Positions 18,826 to 29,946 of a stretch of 64,000 nucleotides of DNA are shown one piece after another (the stretch's first letter is position 1; each line of letters opens with the position of its first letter). Location: NCBI RefSeq assembly GCF_041146795.1, contig NC_135172.1, positions 12,576,137 to 12,640,136 on the forward strand. The letters are read 5' to 3'. Position numbers and translations under genes: made by a program. The notes beneath the pieces were generated by a model. It did no database searches. It saw only the letters and a program-made list of their open reading frames with translations, and had not been told where the DNA came from. The stretch is from Maylandia zebra (Eukaryota > Chordata > Actinopteri > Cichliformes > Cichlidae).

Positions 18826-21559
18826 GAGTGATCATCTGGCAGGAGACAGGAAGCAGACATTTGTTGTATGTGATGGATTGCTAATGCGCAGGTGGACTTC
18901 AAAGCCAGGGGAGGACTGGAGTGTAGTCCAACAGATAGTGGTCCCGGCTAGTTTACGTCAGCACGTGCTACAGTTAGCCCATGACCATTCATGGTCAGGA
19001 CATTTGGGGATAACTAAAACATATGACCGTATTCTGCAGCACTTCTTCTGGCCGGCAATGAAGACAGATGTTGCGAAGTACTGTAATACTTGTCATACGT
19101 GTCAACTGGTGGGCAAACCAAATCAAACTGTGCCCCCCGCCCCACTATGTCCAATACCAGCTGTTGGTGAGCCATTCGAGCATGTTTCGGTCGATTGTGT
19201 TGGTCCGTTGCCAAGAACACGAGCAGGCAATCAGTTTTTGTTGACCATAATGTGTTTGTCCACGCGGTTCCCCGAAGCAATTCCTCTGCGGAGGGTCACC
19301 ACTGCAAACATTACTAAGACGCTAATCAAATTTTTCACCACCTTTGGTCTTCCAAAAACAGTGCAAACAGACCAGGGAACTAACTTCTTATCTCGAGCAT
19401 TCAAACAGACTTTAGCTTCCCTGGGCGTCTCTCATTCTGTGTCTAGTGCTTATCACCCAGAGTCGCAGGGTGCACTTGAGCGTTGGCACCAAACACTTAA
19501 GGCTATGCTAAAAAAGTACTGCCATGACACGGGCAGAAGCTGGGATGAGGGTGTCCCCTTTGTACTGTTCGCAATACGCAATGTTAAGCAAGAGTCCTTA
19601 GGATTCAGCCCAGCTACACTTGTGTTTGGCCGCGAGGTGCGGGGCCCGCTAAAGATGTTGAAAGAGAGGTTCCTTAGTGGGGGTGCTCCAAAAACTAACG
19701 TGGCAGATTTTGTAAAGACATGTAAGGATCGTTGGCAACGTGCTACCTCATTAGCTAAAGAGGCCCTGTGTACTGCCCAGGCGTGCATGAAGACGTGGCA
19801 TGATAGAAAGGCTGTGAATAGGCATTTTCAGGCTGGGGACAAGGTTTTAGTGTTGCTACCGGTGCCTGGTTCTGCTCTTACGGCCCGTTTCGCGGGACCG
19901 TACGTCATAGTGAGGAAAGTGTCTGAGACAGATTATGTTCTCAGTACCCCAGAGCGCAGGAGGAAAACACGCCTGTGCCACATCAACATGTTAAAACCCT
20001 ACCATGATAGGGAAACCCATGAGACTGTTGCCAGTGCGGCAACCTCCAGCTCTGTCTCCGCCACCGTGCTGAGTGTAGAGGCCAGTGCTGACGACGATCT
20101 GCATATACTTTCTGAGGGACAACAGTGTGGACGGTTGGCGAATTCAGCTTACTTAGCCGAAGTAACGGCCCACCTGTCTCATCTGTCCCCTTCACAATGC
20201 GAAGATGTGCTTAATCTACTGCACTCCTACCCCTCTCTCTTTGGTGATGTGCCCTCGCGTACTAATGTTTGTGAACATGATATCGATGTTGGGGACGCAA
20301 CCCCAATCAAACAGCACGCGTACCGCTGCCCTATGGGAAAGCGCGAGGTGATGAGGAAGGAGGTCAGTTATCTAGCGGAGAATGGTTTGGCGAAACCGAG
20401 TCACAGCCCTTGGAGCTCTCCATGTTTACTTACGCCCAAGTCTGATGGCACCCCACGTTTCTGCACCGACTACCGTAGGGTAAATGCAGTGACTGTCGCC
20501 GATTCTTTTCCACTTCCTCGTATGGAGGACTGCATTGACAACATAGGTCCTGCCACATTTATTTCCAAACTGGACCTTCTTAAAGGATATTGGCAAGTGC
20601 CTTTGACCCCCAGAGCCTCTGACATTTCTGCATTTGTCACACCCGACCATTTCATGCAGTACACCGTGATGGCGTTTGGCATGAAAAACGCTCCGGCCAC
20701 ATTTCAGCGGTTGATGCAGCTGGTTGTAGGAGACGTGCCTCAATGTAATGTGTACTTGGATGATGTGGTGATATACACAGCCACGTGGGAAGAGCATGTG
20801 GCCATCCTACGATCAGTATTTCAGCGACTGGCTGACGCCTCGTTGACTCTAAATCTCGCTAAGTGCGAGTTCGCCAAAGCGACAGTCATGTACCTGGGGA
20901 AACAGGTGGGTTTCGGGCGGGTACGCCCAGTGGAGGCAAAAGTCGAGGCTATCCTCAGCTACCCGGCCCCAGCCACTAGGCGGGAGTTAAAACGGTTCCT
21001 GGGCATGACTGGATACTACCGCTGTTTTTGCAAGAACTTTGCGGTAGTTGTGGCCCCTTTGACAAGGCTATGTAGCCCCAAAGTCCCTTTTGAGTGGTCA
21101 GGGGAATGCCAGCACGCATTCGAGTCTGCAAAATCCCTCCTTTGCAGCGCCCCAGTTCTGGCTGCCCCTAACTTCTCTCAGCCTTTCAAGCTGGAAGTCG
21201 ACGCCAGTACCACCGGAGCTGGTGCGGTGCTATTACAAGACGACGCAGAGGGTGTGTGTCACCCAGTCTGCTACTACTCTGTAAAGTACAAGCGCCATCA
21301 GCTAAACTATTCCACCATAGAGAAAGAGGCTCTAGCGATGCTGATGGCCTTGCAGCACTTCACTGTGTATGTGGGCTCTAGCTCCTTTCCGGTAACGGTG
21401 TATACAGATCACAACCCCCTCACTTTCCTCCAGCGCATGTACAACCACAACCAACGACTAATGCGCTGGGCTTTGCTGGTGCAGGATTATGATCTGATTA
21501 TCCAGCACAAGAAAGGGACTGAAAATCTGGTGGCTGATGCACTCTCACGCAGTGCATAG
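18689..21559 (+). CDS. pol: integrase, reverse transcriptase, RNase H
   Basis: The 956 codons from the first ATG may overstate the true start, since pol is normally made as a fusion. In order: an HHCC zinc motif (about residues 98-138), an integrase core with D169, D228 and E264 (35-residue D-E spacing), a GPY/F-like module near 380-430 (FAGPYVIVRKV), reverse transcriptase with YLDD at 689-692, and RNase H with its first Asp at 838 and LVADALSR at the end. All catalytic residues seen are intact, and no internal stop interrupts the frame. The gene would make and integrate the element's cDNA. Confidence 0.95.
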   Translation: MPRNWLKKWLSLLLNPQPPPLLTREALIIAQKADPSLTKCFAAVDESDHLAGDRKQTFVVCDGLLMRRWTSKPGEDWSVVQQIVVPASLRQHVLQLAHDHSWSGHLGITKTYDRILQHFFWPAMKTDVAKYCNTCHTCQLVGKPNQTVPPAPLCPIPAVGEPFEHVSVDCVGPLPRTRAGNQFLLTIMCLSTRFPEAIPLRRVTTANITKTLIKFFTTFGLPKTVQTDQGTNFLSRAFKQTLASLGVSHSVSSAYHPESQGALERWHQTLKAMLKKYCHDTGRSWDEGVPFVLFAIRNVKQESLGFSPATLVFGREVRGPLKMLKERFLSGGAPKTNVADFVKTCKDRWQRATSLAKEALCTAQACMKTWHDRKAVNRHFQAGDKVLVLLPVPGSALTARFAGPYVIVRKVSETDYVLSTPERRRKTRLCHINMLKPYHDRETHETVASAATSSSVSATVLSVEASADDDLHILSEGQQCGRLANSAYLAEVTAHLSHLSPSQCEDVLNLLHSYPSLFGDVPSRTNVCEHDIDVGDATPIKQHAYRCPMGKREVMRKEVSYLAENGLAKPSHSPWSSPCLLTPKSDGTPRFCTDYRRVNAVTVADSFPLPRMEDCIDNIGPATFISKLDLLKGYWQVPLTPRASDISAFVTPDHFMQYTVMAFGMKNAPATFQRLMQLVVGDVPQCNVYLDDVVIYTATWEEHVAILRSVFQRLADASLTLNLAKCEFAKATVMYLGKQVGFGRVRPVEAKVEAILSYPAPATRRELKRFLGMTGYYRCFCKNFAVVVAPLTRLCSPKVPFEWSGECQHAFESAKSLLCSAPVLAAPNFSQPFKLEVDASTTGAGAVLLQDDAEGVCHPVCYYSVKYKRHQLNYSTIEKEALAMLMALQHFTVYVGSSSFPVTVYTDHNPLTFLQRMYNHNQRLMRWALLVQDYDLIIQHKKGTENLVADALSRSA

Positions 21560-21596
21560 TGATGAGTTTCTTCTGTGTTTTGTATAGTGTGGATTT

Positions 21597-21609
21597 AGGG
21601 TGGGGGGAA
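21597..21609 (+). other. Polypurine tract
   Basis: AGGGTGGGGGGAA directly precedes the 3' LTR, as expected for plus-strand priming. Confidence 0.75.
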
Positions 21610-22274
21610 TGTTACATCCTGGGAGGCTGTGGGAGTGTGTGGGCGTGGTGTTGTCTTCTCTCTCTCCTCCTCCTTCGTTCTGGCCCCTCCCCTTGTCTCT
21701 CTCTGCCCCTGCCCTCTCCTTTAGGTCACACCTGCTGCTCATCTGCTCTCGTTACAACCAATTACCCTCAGGGGTGATATAAGCTGGAGAAGAGCAGTGT
21801 GGAGGAGGAGGGAGAGGTTTCTGGTGGATTTCCTCTGTGCTGGTCAGAGCGTGCTACTGGCTTAGGTGTGGAACAGCCTGCTGCGTATGACCAGCCTTCT
21901 GGTGTGTGGCTCTTTGTGAGTAGTGTTTAACTGAGCAGTGATTGCCCATGAGTGACGGCGGCCTTCATTAGTTTGTGTGGCCTGCCTGGATATTGTTTGT
22001 TAGCAGCGTTGCTGTCTCTTTCTGTTGAAACCTTATTGTTGCTTTCTTTGTTGAGTGGTCATTACCCCTTTGGGTTGACCTCCCTGATTTCTTATTATAG
22101 CAGCGGTGCTGTCTCCTTTTGTTGTTGCCATTTATATGATTATTGAGGTGTTTGCCTACAATAAAGATCTATTTTATGTTAAATACCTCTGCCTGGCGTT
22201 CTTTTCATTCCACCTGGATCTAACTGTTACTGTCCCCCACCCTCATCGCCTAGACTTTTATGTGGGGACGTAAC
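21610..22274 (+). repeat. 3' LTR
   Basis: Same 665-bp sequence as 15756-16420, followed by the ATCCAG target duplication. Confidence 0.95.
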
Positions 22275-22409
22275 ATCCAGGATTGGATGTTTTGTAAAAA
22301 ATTTGAAAGGAACAATTGTTCCTTTCCCCTTTGCTGTGTACTCTGCTGATGCTGTTTTCAAAACCTACCACACTCATGTACAGTATCAGTGTCACACTGA
22401 GATATTTCA

Positions 22410-23136
22410 AAGATAATAATAATACATTTTATTTGAAAGCGCCTTTCAAAACACTCAAGGTCACTGTACACATTAGAATAAAAAGCAACATAAAAACAAG
22501 CAGTTTACACAATCGTAAAAGCATAAGACATAAACTAATTTAAAAGAGCAGAGTGGAGAGGTTATGTGGGATAAGCTATTTTGAACAAGTGAGTTTTGAG
22601 TTGGGACTTAAAGAGAGAGAAGGAAGAGATATTTCTTAAATCAGGAGGTAGGGGATTCCAGAGTCGTGGAGCAGAGCAGCTGAAAGCCCTGCTCCCCATG
22701 GTGGCAAGACGGGGGGAGGGGACGGAGAGTGAAAGGGAAGAAGTAGATCTGAGACAACGAGATGGGGCGGTGATCTTAACCAGATCAGAAAGATATGGAG
22801 GGCAGAGATGATGAATAGCCTTAAATGTGTACAAGAGTATTTTGAAATTGATACGATATTTGACCGGGAGCCAGTGAAGCTGCTGCAGAACAGGAGTAAT
22901 GTGGTGGATAGAAGGGGTCCTGGTGATGATACGGGCAGCAGAGTTCTGGACGCGTTGAAGCTTGTGGATGGATTTTTGAGTATAAAAATAACCTGAATAA
23001 ATACAAATAAAGGGAAAGAGCTGTCCAGACCTCTGTCTCTGACCATCTGTGTTAACACTTGAAATCGGAAACATGTAAATGTAACAAACATGTTAAAACA
23101 TAAGAAATCAGGAAGGGGCAAAAAAAGCATTTTGCT
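22410..23136 (-). mobile_element. L2-like LINE, 3' end (longer copy)
   Basis: A minus-strand frame at 22562-23074 encodes the end of a LINE ORF: LQRVQNSAARIITRT, LHWLPVKYRINFKILL, PRLWNPLPPDLR and FKSQLKTHLF. This is the well-known terminus of fish L2-like elements. The 3' tail holds an AAAATGTATTATTATTATC-like end. The first 220 bp are shared with the left arm; the rest was lost or never copied there. Confidence 0.8.
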
Positions 23137-23441
23137 AAAAAAAGATTTAGAGCAGAAGTTTTTAAAATGAAGATATATTGCATTTATTTACAATTAAAAA
23201 CACACAGAGCAGAAAGTGTGTTACTGTTTTACATCCACAGACACACAAGAAAAGAAGCCGGCAACGTGAGGTCAAGTTATGGCATTTTTATTTGTGTATT
23301 TCAGTACATGTATTCAGAATAGAGTTTTTAAAAACAAACAAACGTCCCAAGTCAAGTTTGGGGGGATTTTTGTGAAAGAAAGGTTGAGAGAGGGGGAAGG
23401 AGGAAGAAACTATTGCTCTCCTTAAACTTGATGCTGCTGGG

Positions 23442-24509
23442 TCAGTTTTTTCTCAGCAGTCTGCTCCAGAATCCACTCCTGTCCTCGGCTTTCTTTTCTT
23501 TTTCTTTTGCCTTCAGCTCTTTTAAAGTTTTGTTTAGCTGCTCCTCGGCGTCTTTAAATGCTTCTTTCAGCTGCTGTTTGGCCAGTTTGACTTTCTGTTT
23601 CAGGAGCTCTTTAGCTTCCTTTTTGTGCTTTTGCATTTCTTTAAGTGCATCTTTGCAGCCTTTCTTGGTCACCTCAGAGGCTGTCGTTTCTTTCTTGAAT
23701 ACCTTCAACTCAATTTTCTCTTCTGCAAGTTCTTCTTGCACTTTCATCAGTTTCTTCTTCAGAGTTTCACTTTCCTGTTTTGCCTCCCATTTTCCATGTG
23801 TCTCTTTTTCTATTTCTTCCTCTGTTTCCAGCAACTTCTTCCTCATGTTTTGAGTGAAACTCTTTGTATTTTCCATTTCTTTCTTTGCTTCCTGTATTTT
23901 AAATTTCTCTTCCTCCAACACTTTTTGAGCTTCCAACAATTCTTTCTTCATATTTTCAATCTCATTTTCTGCCTCGTGTTTACGTTTTTTCTCCTCTTCA
24001 AGTTGTTGCTTTACATGCAGTAATTCCTTCCTGAGTATTTCAGCTTCAGCCGTTACATTTTCAGCTTCTTGTGCTGCCAACTGCATTTTCCTTTTCTCCC
24101 CTTCAAAAGCTTCCTGCACCTCCTGTAATTCCTGCATCACATTTTCTGCCTCCTTCTTTGCAGTTTGATATTTATTTTTAGCTTCTTGTGCTGTGCTTTT
24201 CTCTTCCTGCAATGCTTTTTGAGCTTCCAACAGTTCTTTCTTGATGTTTTCATTCTCATTTTCTGCTTGTTGTTTTCCCATCTTCTCTCCTTTAAGCTTT
24301 AGACCCACATGCAGTAATTCCTTCAATACTACTTCGGTTTCAAACTTTGAATTTTTAGCTTCTCCTCTTGATTCTTCTGCCACTTCTTTTAATTTGACAT
24401 TTTCAGCCTGTATTATTTGAAATTCTTCTCGTAGTTTAATCAGCTCAGACTGTTCTGTACTGTATGGTGACGCACTCACCAATCCTCTTCTCGATCTCCC
24501 TTGATTCAT
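23442..24509 (-). CDS. Coiled-coil protein, single exon (copy 2)
   Basis: Mirror copy of 6866-7933, with 355 codons and one residue different (Lys52 for Glu). Both copies keep full open frames, start context and polyadenylation signal (23287-23292, reverse strand). Both may therefore be expressed, or the duplication is too young for decay. See the other copy for structure. Confidence 0.7.
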   Translation of the reverse strand: MNQGRSRRGLVSASPYSTEQSELIKLREEFQIIQAENVKLKEVAEESRGEAKNSKFETEVVLKELLHVGLKLKGEKMGKQQAENENENIKKELLEAQKALQEEKSTAQEAKNKYQTAKKEAENVMQELQEVQEAFEGEKRKMQLAAQEAENVTAEAEILRKELLHVKQQLEEEKKRKHEAENEIENMKKELLEAQKVLEEEKFKIQEAKKEMENTKSFTQNMRKKLLETEEEIEKETHGKWEAKQESETLKKKLMKVQEELAEEKIELKVFKKETTASEVTKKGCKDALKEMQKHKKEAKELLKQKVKLAKQQLKEAFKDAEEQLNKTLKELKAKEKEKKAEDRSGFWSRLLRKN

Positions 24510-25136
24510 TTTGGCCTTTTAAACAAAGGAACCAAAGTTTTGTAGAGAAGTGAAGTTTTCGATGTGTTTTTTTCTTCAACCGTCGTCTGTCCTGCACAGA
24601 GATGCTGCTGTAGATGTGTCTCTAGCTGTGTCTGGATAAAATGAAAAATGCTGTAACTAAGTGCTTGTGTTGCACAGTTCTACAAAACATTCCATTCCAT
24701 GCATGCTCCGCCCACATGGTCAGGAATGTCAGGTGCTGCATCACCAAATGCTGCTCCCGTTGCCTAGCAATAACAGCTGTTTACTTTTTGGGGTCTGGTT
24801 CATTATTTAATAAAGAAAACATGTCCAAGTATTGCAACCATGGTGCTGAGGCTCAGTGCATATTCTAGCCTGCTGTGTGGGTGGGCAGCTAGAAATCACT
24901 GGTGGGCAACATGAGAGAGGAGAAAACTGGAGCAGCCAAGCAGGGAGCTGCAGGTTGCTGGTTTGAGTCTCTGTTCAGATGCTGGTGTCTCCTCTCTCTG
25001 AGATGTTTGCAAACAGTCCCAGATAAAACAATAAGGATAATAAACAAACACGTGACTAAACTAACATTTATGACACTGATATATTTTATGTGTAGCAGGA
25101 TGGCCTCTAGTTTGCAAAACTGTTGGAGCGTGGTAC

Positions 25137-25572
25137 TACAGTGGCTTGCAAAAGTATTCGGCCCCCTTGAACTTTTCCACATTTTGTCACATTACAGCCA
25201 CAAACATGAATCAATTTTATTGGACTTCCACGTGAAAGACCAACACAAAGTGGTGCACACGTGAGAAGTGGAAGGAAAATCATACATGATTCCAAACATT
25301 TTTTACAAATAAATAACTGCAAAGTGGGGTGTGCGTAATTATTCAGCCCCCTGACTCAATACTTTGTAGAAGCACCTTTTGCTGCAGTTACAGCTGCCAG
25401 TCTTTTAGGGTCTGTCTCTACCAGCTTTGCACATCTAGAGACTGAAATCTTTGCCCATTCTTCTTTGCAAAACAGCTCCAGCTCAGTCAGATTAGATGGA
25501 CAGCGTTTGTGAACAGCAGTTTCAGATCTTGCCACAGATCTGAGGGGGGCGAATACTTTTGCAAGCAACTGC
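25137..25572. mobile_element. Non-autonomous Tc1/mariner element (right arm)
   Basis: Mirror of 5803-6238 with the same imperfect terminal repeats; one base differs inside (GCTTCTA against GGTTCTA). Confidence 0.85.
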
Positions 25573-25667
25573 AAGTGTGGGGGAAGGCTGAGTGAAGTAT
25601 TTCTTTGATATTGTTTTTCAATAAGCAGATGCAAATATTTACTCCTCTGTTATGTTTCTGTACATAC

Positions 25668-26150
25668 AGACTGGGCGTGCCAAAAGCGATGCACTGCAGC
25701 ACAGCTTTCTTGATGAGGAAGAGCAGCTGTGCTGTGATGTCAGCTTCAGCTGCCCAGCATGCACACCTGAAATGTTGGCGGTTTCAGTTGATGGTAACAG
25801 AAAGCTATATCACTTTCAGCAAAAAGAAAGGTGCTCATTGTTGATGTTCTTTGTGTTTGTGTTTGTGTGACATAATAGTTTTTACTATAGTAACCAAACG
25901 ACTGTCTTCTGCAAGATGACTACTGTTAAATTAGAGTAAATGGAAAATCTTGTCATTTACTTTATAATTTCTTGCTATTTTATTATATTTGTTACATGTC
26001 GTAGACACGGGGAAGAGGCACATGTGGGGATTCCCAGTGGACAGCAGCACGAGAGACTTCAAGGAAGGCCTCCAAACTGGATGAAGAGGAGATGGAGGTC
26101 GCTGTGTGTCGACATGGATTGTGTCTTTTGTGTCACTTTCACTTCAGGGA
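25668..26150 (+). mobile_element. KDZ/Zisupton-type transposase remnant (right arm)
   Basis: Mirror of 5225-5707. The CxxC block with VSVDGNRKLY is at about 25680-25818, and the EVAVCRHG block at about 26040-26125, in another frame and separated by a likely intron or deletion. Confidence 0.55.
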
Positions 26151-26707
26151 CGGCAAACTGTGGCGTGTTTCAGGAACGGTTACATGCTCGACAACTACAC
26201 TTCTGAACAGGTCCAACTTTTGATTTGCACTCAGAATGATTACATCAAAGAGTTTAGTTAAAAACACTAAATGAAACCTGCAGACTTGCTTAAAGTGATT
26301 CGTATTCATGAGAAACTGGAGCGTCATTATCATTGAGTTTATTTCTTTCCCTGCTAAGCAACACCAAGTCTAGCCCTGATTGGCTGATATAAGTGACCAC
26401 AGACCTGTCGCTGTGTGAGTTTGAATGGGTGATTAGAGACCAACACATGTTTGTTGCTGCTCCATGTTTTCTGCAACATTGTGTGTAGTTACTGCAGCTG
26501 TGTATGCATTCTGCTGGCAGGAAACAAGTGAAAGAAAACTGGCGAGCATCCTGGAAGGAAAACTTAATCGGACATAACAAGTTAAAACAGTTTGCAAGCT
26601 TCAAGCCAAACTGCTGAATCTACCGTCCAGGTTCTCCTTGATAGCGTGACTCTGTGTTGTTCTCCTTCATTCTTCTGTCTCTGTCTGTCAAATCTCAGCG
26701 TATTATA

Positions 26708-27087
26708 AACCAACTGTTGTCACCCTCTGCTGCTCAGTGTGCTGGCTGTTTTCTCGAGAATCTCAACCACAAGAAAGTTTATACGAACGAAGCTAAAAAA
26801 CCTGTGACAGTTTGTGAAACGTCATTAGCAGCAGTGAAATAAGTTAGTTAGTGAAATGATAGAGGCTATTTTATGCTGGAAAAATTCTTCTAGCACAAAG
26901 TGGCCCAATAAACGGAATTTTTTAATACAGAAATACATCTAATGATAAAAAGCAGAGAATTCATTGTCTGTTTTCCATTGCAGAGCTGGGATGCTCGTCT
27001 CCTCATGGAGCGCTCTCGAGCTGTGAAGTGTCCAGATATCAGCGCTCACCTGGCTGGTACCAAGAAGATTCAGCAAGTGCTCCCCAG
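26708..27087 (+). repeat. Segment shared with the GSS locus at 54107-54485
   Basis: About 379 bp of intron plus partial exon match the plus strand at 54107-54485, starting at AACTGTTGTCACC and ending at CCCAG. It shows the arms took a piece of GSS. One coding change is visible (Val to Ile in KKVQQ). Confidence 0.9.
26984..27087 (+). pseudogene. Partial glutathione synthetase exon (right arm)
   Basis: Encodes the GSS block [15 protein letters not shown] and TKKIQQVLP, then breaks inside the exon at CCCAG. GTACAG at the break resembles a splice donor, but joining to the next exon (KIF1B) shifts frame and stops quickly. Confidence 0.85.
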
Positions 27088-27234
27088 GTACAGGATTGGT
27101 GCACATGTTGTTTCCTTATTACTCACACAGTGGTAACTGCTTCCTTTGTACACAGTTGAATATCTTCTTTTAAAGCGTAATGTTGCTCTAGCTGTGCTCA
27201 CTGTGATCCTGAGCTCCTGTTATGTTTGCTGCAG

Positions 27235-27319
27235 GGGATCCAGCGGAGGATCACAGTGACCCTCATCCACGAGAAGGGCAGCGAGCTCCATTGGAAAGAT
27301 GTTCGTGAGCTGGTTGTAG
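27235..27319 (+). pseudogene. Single KIF1B-type kinesin exon (right arm)
   Basis: Mirror of 4056-4140. It begins [10 protein letters not shown] and ends VRELVVG at a GTGAGC donor, phase 1. The following HECT exon would be read out of frame, so this exon is a passenger. Confidence 0.8.
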
Positions 27320-28260
27320 GTGAGCAGCCTGCCTTTAGGGTCTAGTCGTGCTATACCTCTGTGTAGAAAACAAAACCCCAAAGCACCGAAACAATGTTTT
27401 ATAGTGTTTGTGTGCTTTTGATAGAGGAAGACAGGACAGAACATCATTAAAGGGATTTGACTTTGTGAGATCACCCTGAAAACGCACCACTCGGTTCACT
27501 CTGAGATATTTTCAGTCTGGAAAGATGAATCTGTCGGGCTTCAGGCTGCTTCTCACTTTAAGCAGTTCATGCTGTAGCTGATGGACCAAAAATGACATTT
27601 GATATTTTAGACATTCAGCTGCTGACTCTGAAGCCAACAGGCTCTTGAGTGTGGATGATTGTGTTGGTACTGGATGCTGTGATCAAACAGCTGTTCTGAT
27701 CTGTCTTCATTCATGCCTGTTGTTATTAAGCCTCCTAAGCTCCAAACCAGTAAAAGCAATCTTTGGAGGCAACACCCTTTTTAGTACTTTGCTGTATTTG
27801 TTTGTGATTGTGTGACACTGAACCACAGTGCTATGTATATCCTCTGTAACACTCAGACGTTTCCAGATCAGTGTTTCCCCCTCAGCTGTTTCTCACTATA
27901 GAGTCTTTCCTCTGTAACAATGAGGCACCAGCAGAGCATATCTGGCTCCCAATCTGTGGCTGATAGTGCCCCCTGCTGTTAATAACAGGAACAGTGTAAC
28001 CTTGGATGGAGCTCATAGTGATGGTCTGAAGATTGCTGCTGCAAGGCAGTAATTTGTATCCATGTGTGCTGTCTATTCTGAGCATATGCAGTTATGTGAG
28101 CTCTCAGGTTTTATGTATCAGGACATAATTAAAAACAATCAGGTCCTTAGTAGGTCTTAATATGAGGTAAATATAAAACATGAAGTGTTTGTGAGGTTCA
28201 TCTGCAGCACCTTTGTCTCTGTGAAATGTTTGCTAATTTAACATTTTCCCTCCTAAACAG

Positions 28261-29804
28261 GAAGGAGTTTGTGGAGGCCTATGTGAATCATGCCTTCAAC
28301 ACATCAGTGGAGAGTCTGTTCCAGGAGTTCAAGCGAGGCTTCTTCCTGGTGTGTGAGCAGGATTTGGTGAGGCTGTTTCGACCAGAGGAGCTGCAGGGAG
28401 TGCTGGTCGGCCAGGACGTGCATGACTGGGAAAAGTTCAAACAGGTACAGTCAGCCAAACAGACACAGGCTGTAGTTTCACAGCTGTCCTGTAGCACAAT
28501 AACTGTGTACTGCATACTGCCAAAAGCATTCAGTCGGCTGCTTTAACACAAATATGAACTTGAGTCACATCTCAGTCTTAATCCAGACTTTTGTATGATA
28601 GTATAATATAATAGTCAGCCCACCCTTCGCAGCTATAACTGCTTCCACTCTTCTGGAAAAGCTTTCCACAAGGTTTAGGTGTGTTTATGGGAATTTTTTG
28701 ACTATTCTTCCAGAGGTGCATTTATGGTGTCAGACACTGATGTTGGAGGAGAAGGCCTGGCTCACAGTTGCTGCTCTAATTCATCCCAAATATGTTCTAT
28801 CAGGGTGAGGTCAGGACTCTGTGCAGGCTAGTCCAGTTCTTCTACACCAAACTCACTCATCCATGTCTTTATGGACCTTGTATTGTGCACTGGTGCCCAG
28901 CCATGTTGGAACAGAAAGTGGCCATCCCCAAACTGGAAGCATGAAATTGTCTTGATATGCTGAAGCATTAAGAGTTCCTTTCATCGGCACTAAGGGGGCG
29001 AACCCAACTCCCGATAAACAGCCCCACAACAAAACCGCCCCTCCACCACACTTTACACTTGGCACAGTGCAGTCAGACAAGTACTTCTGGCAACCACCAA
29101 ACCCTGACACATCCATCGGATTGCCAGTCAGAGAAGTGTGATTCGTCACTCCAGTAAACACATCTCCACTGCTTTAGAGTCCAGTGTTGAGATGCTTAAA
29201 TCACTCCATCTGACGCTTTGCATTGTGTTTGTCAGTGTAAGGCTGGGATGCAGCTGCTCAGCCATGGAAACCAATGAAGTTTGGACATCTGTAACAACAG
29301 CAGACTGCAGATATTGGTGACTTAAGTGCACTATGAGCCTTAGCATCAGCTGACTAGCTGTCATTTCCAATTACTTCCACTTTGTTATAATATCACTAAC
29401 AGCTGACTATGGAATATTTAATAGCGAGGAAATTTCATGACTGGACTTGTTGCACTGGTGCATCCTATCACATTACCATGCTGGAATTCATTCAGTTCCT
29501 GAGAGCGACTCGTCCTTTCACACATGTTTGTAGAAGTAGTCTGCATGCCTAGGTGCTTGATCTAATACACCTGTGTCCATGGAAGTGATTGGAACACATT
29601 AATTGAATGATTTGGATGTGTTAGGGAATACTTTTGGCAACATAGTGTATGCCTGACCTTACAAACTCTATGATTATAACAGTCATTTTCACTGTTTTCA
29701 GAACACAAGTTATGGTTGGAGATATCATGACCGCCACCCCACCATACAGATGTTTTGGGAGGTATTTGATGAACTAACTGAAGAGCAGAGGAAAGATTTC
29801 CTTC
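28261..29804 (+). pseudogene. Two HECT-domain exons of a HERC-like gene (right arm)
   Basis: Exons 28261-28444 and 29702-29804, same sequence as in the other copies, in phase with each other (phase 0 junction). The second ends in phase 1 at GTAAGT. The next exon on this strand is an LRR exon at 29947 that is in the matching phase. No catalytic-cysteine exon follows. This is the clearest setting for a HECT-LRR fusion. Confidence 0.8.
28585..29649 (-). mobile_element. Tc1-like DNA transposon remnant (right arm)
   Basis: Same element as at 1855 and 9821, without the 141-bp deletion of the left arm or the 6-bp deletion of the spacer copy. The transposase is broken by stops. Confidence 0.75.
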
Positions 29805-29946
29805 GTAAGTACTTGCTGAAGCCTCCATTATGATATGTTACTGAAATCACACTGTATCATATAAAACATTAGATTTTTCTGCACTTTACCAAGATACATT
29901 AGAGAGCAGCATTGTTCTGATTAATATACTGTAAAGCTGCTTCTAG

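Larger units (their letters stand above)
15756..22274 (+). mobile_element. Gmr1-type Ty3/Gypsy LTR retrotransposon, near-complete
   Basis: The 6.5-kb element has two 665-bp LTRs, a primer binding site, gag, protease, integrase, reverse transcriptase, RNase H and a polypurine tract, with no envelope gene. ATCCAG flanks it on both sides (15750-15755 and 22275-22280) as a target duplication. The LTRs look identical, so the insertion is recent. Integrase precedes reverse transcriptase, the opposite of most Ty3/Gypsy elements and the order known for the cod element Gmr1. Gag and pol are in different frames and overlap. Confidence 0.93.

Noticed and set aside
15756-22274. Endogenous retrovirus with env
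   Set aside because: After RNase H the frame stops at 21557-21559 and the polypurine tract follows within 50 bp, so there is no room for an envelope gene.
23413-24023. ORFs opposite the coiled-coil gene (132 and 146 codons)
   Set aside because: Phe/Ser/Leu-rich translations of the complement of Lys/Glu codons, which is an expected artefact.
26984-27319. In-frame GSS-KIF1B fusion in the arms
   Set aside because: Joining the GTACAG donor to the KIF1B acceptor shifts frame and meets a stop within about nine codons. The GSS edge is also a break inside an exon, since the source locus reads on without an intron.
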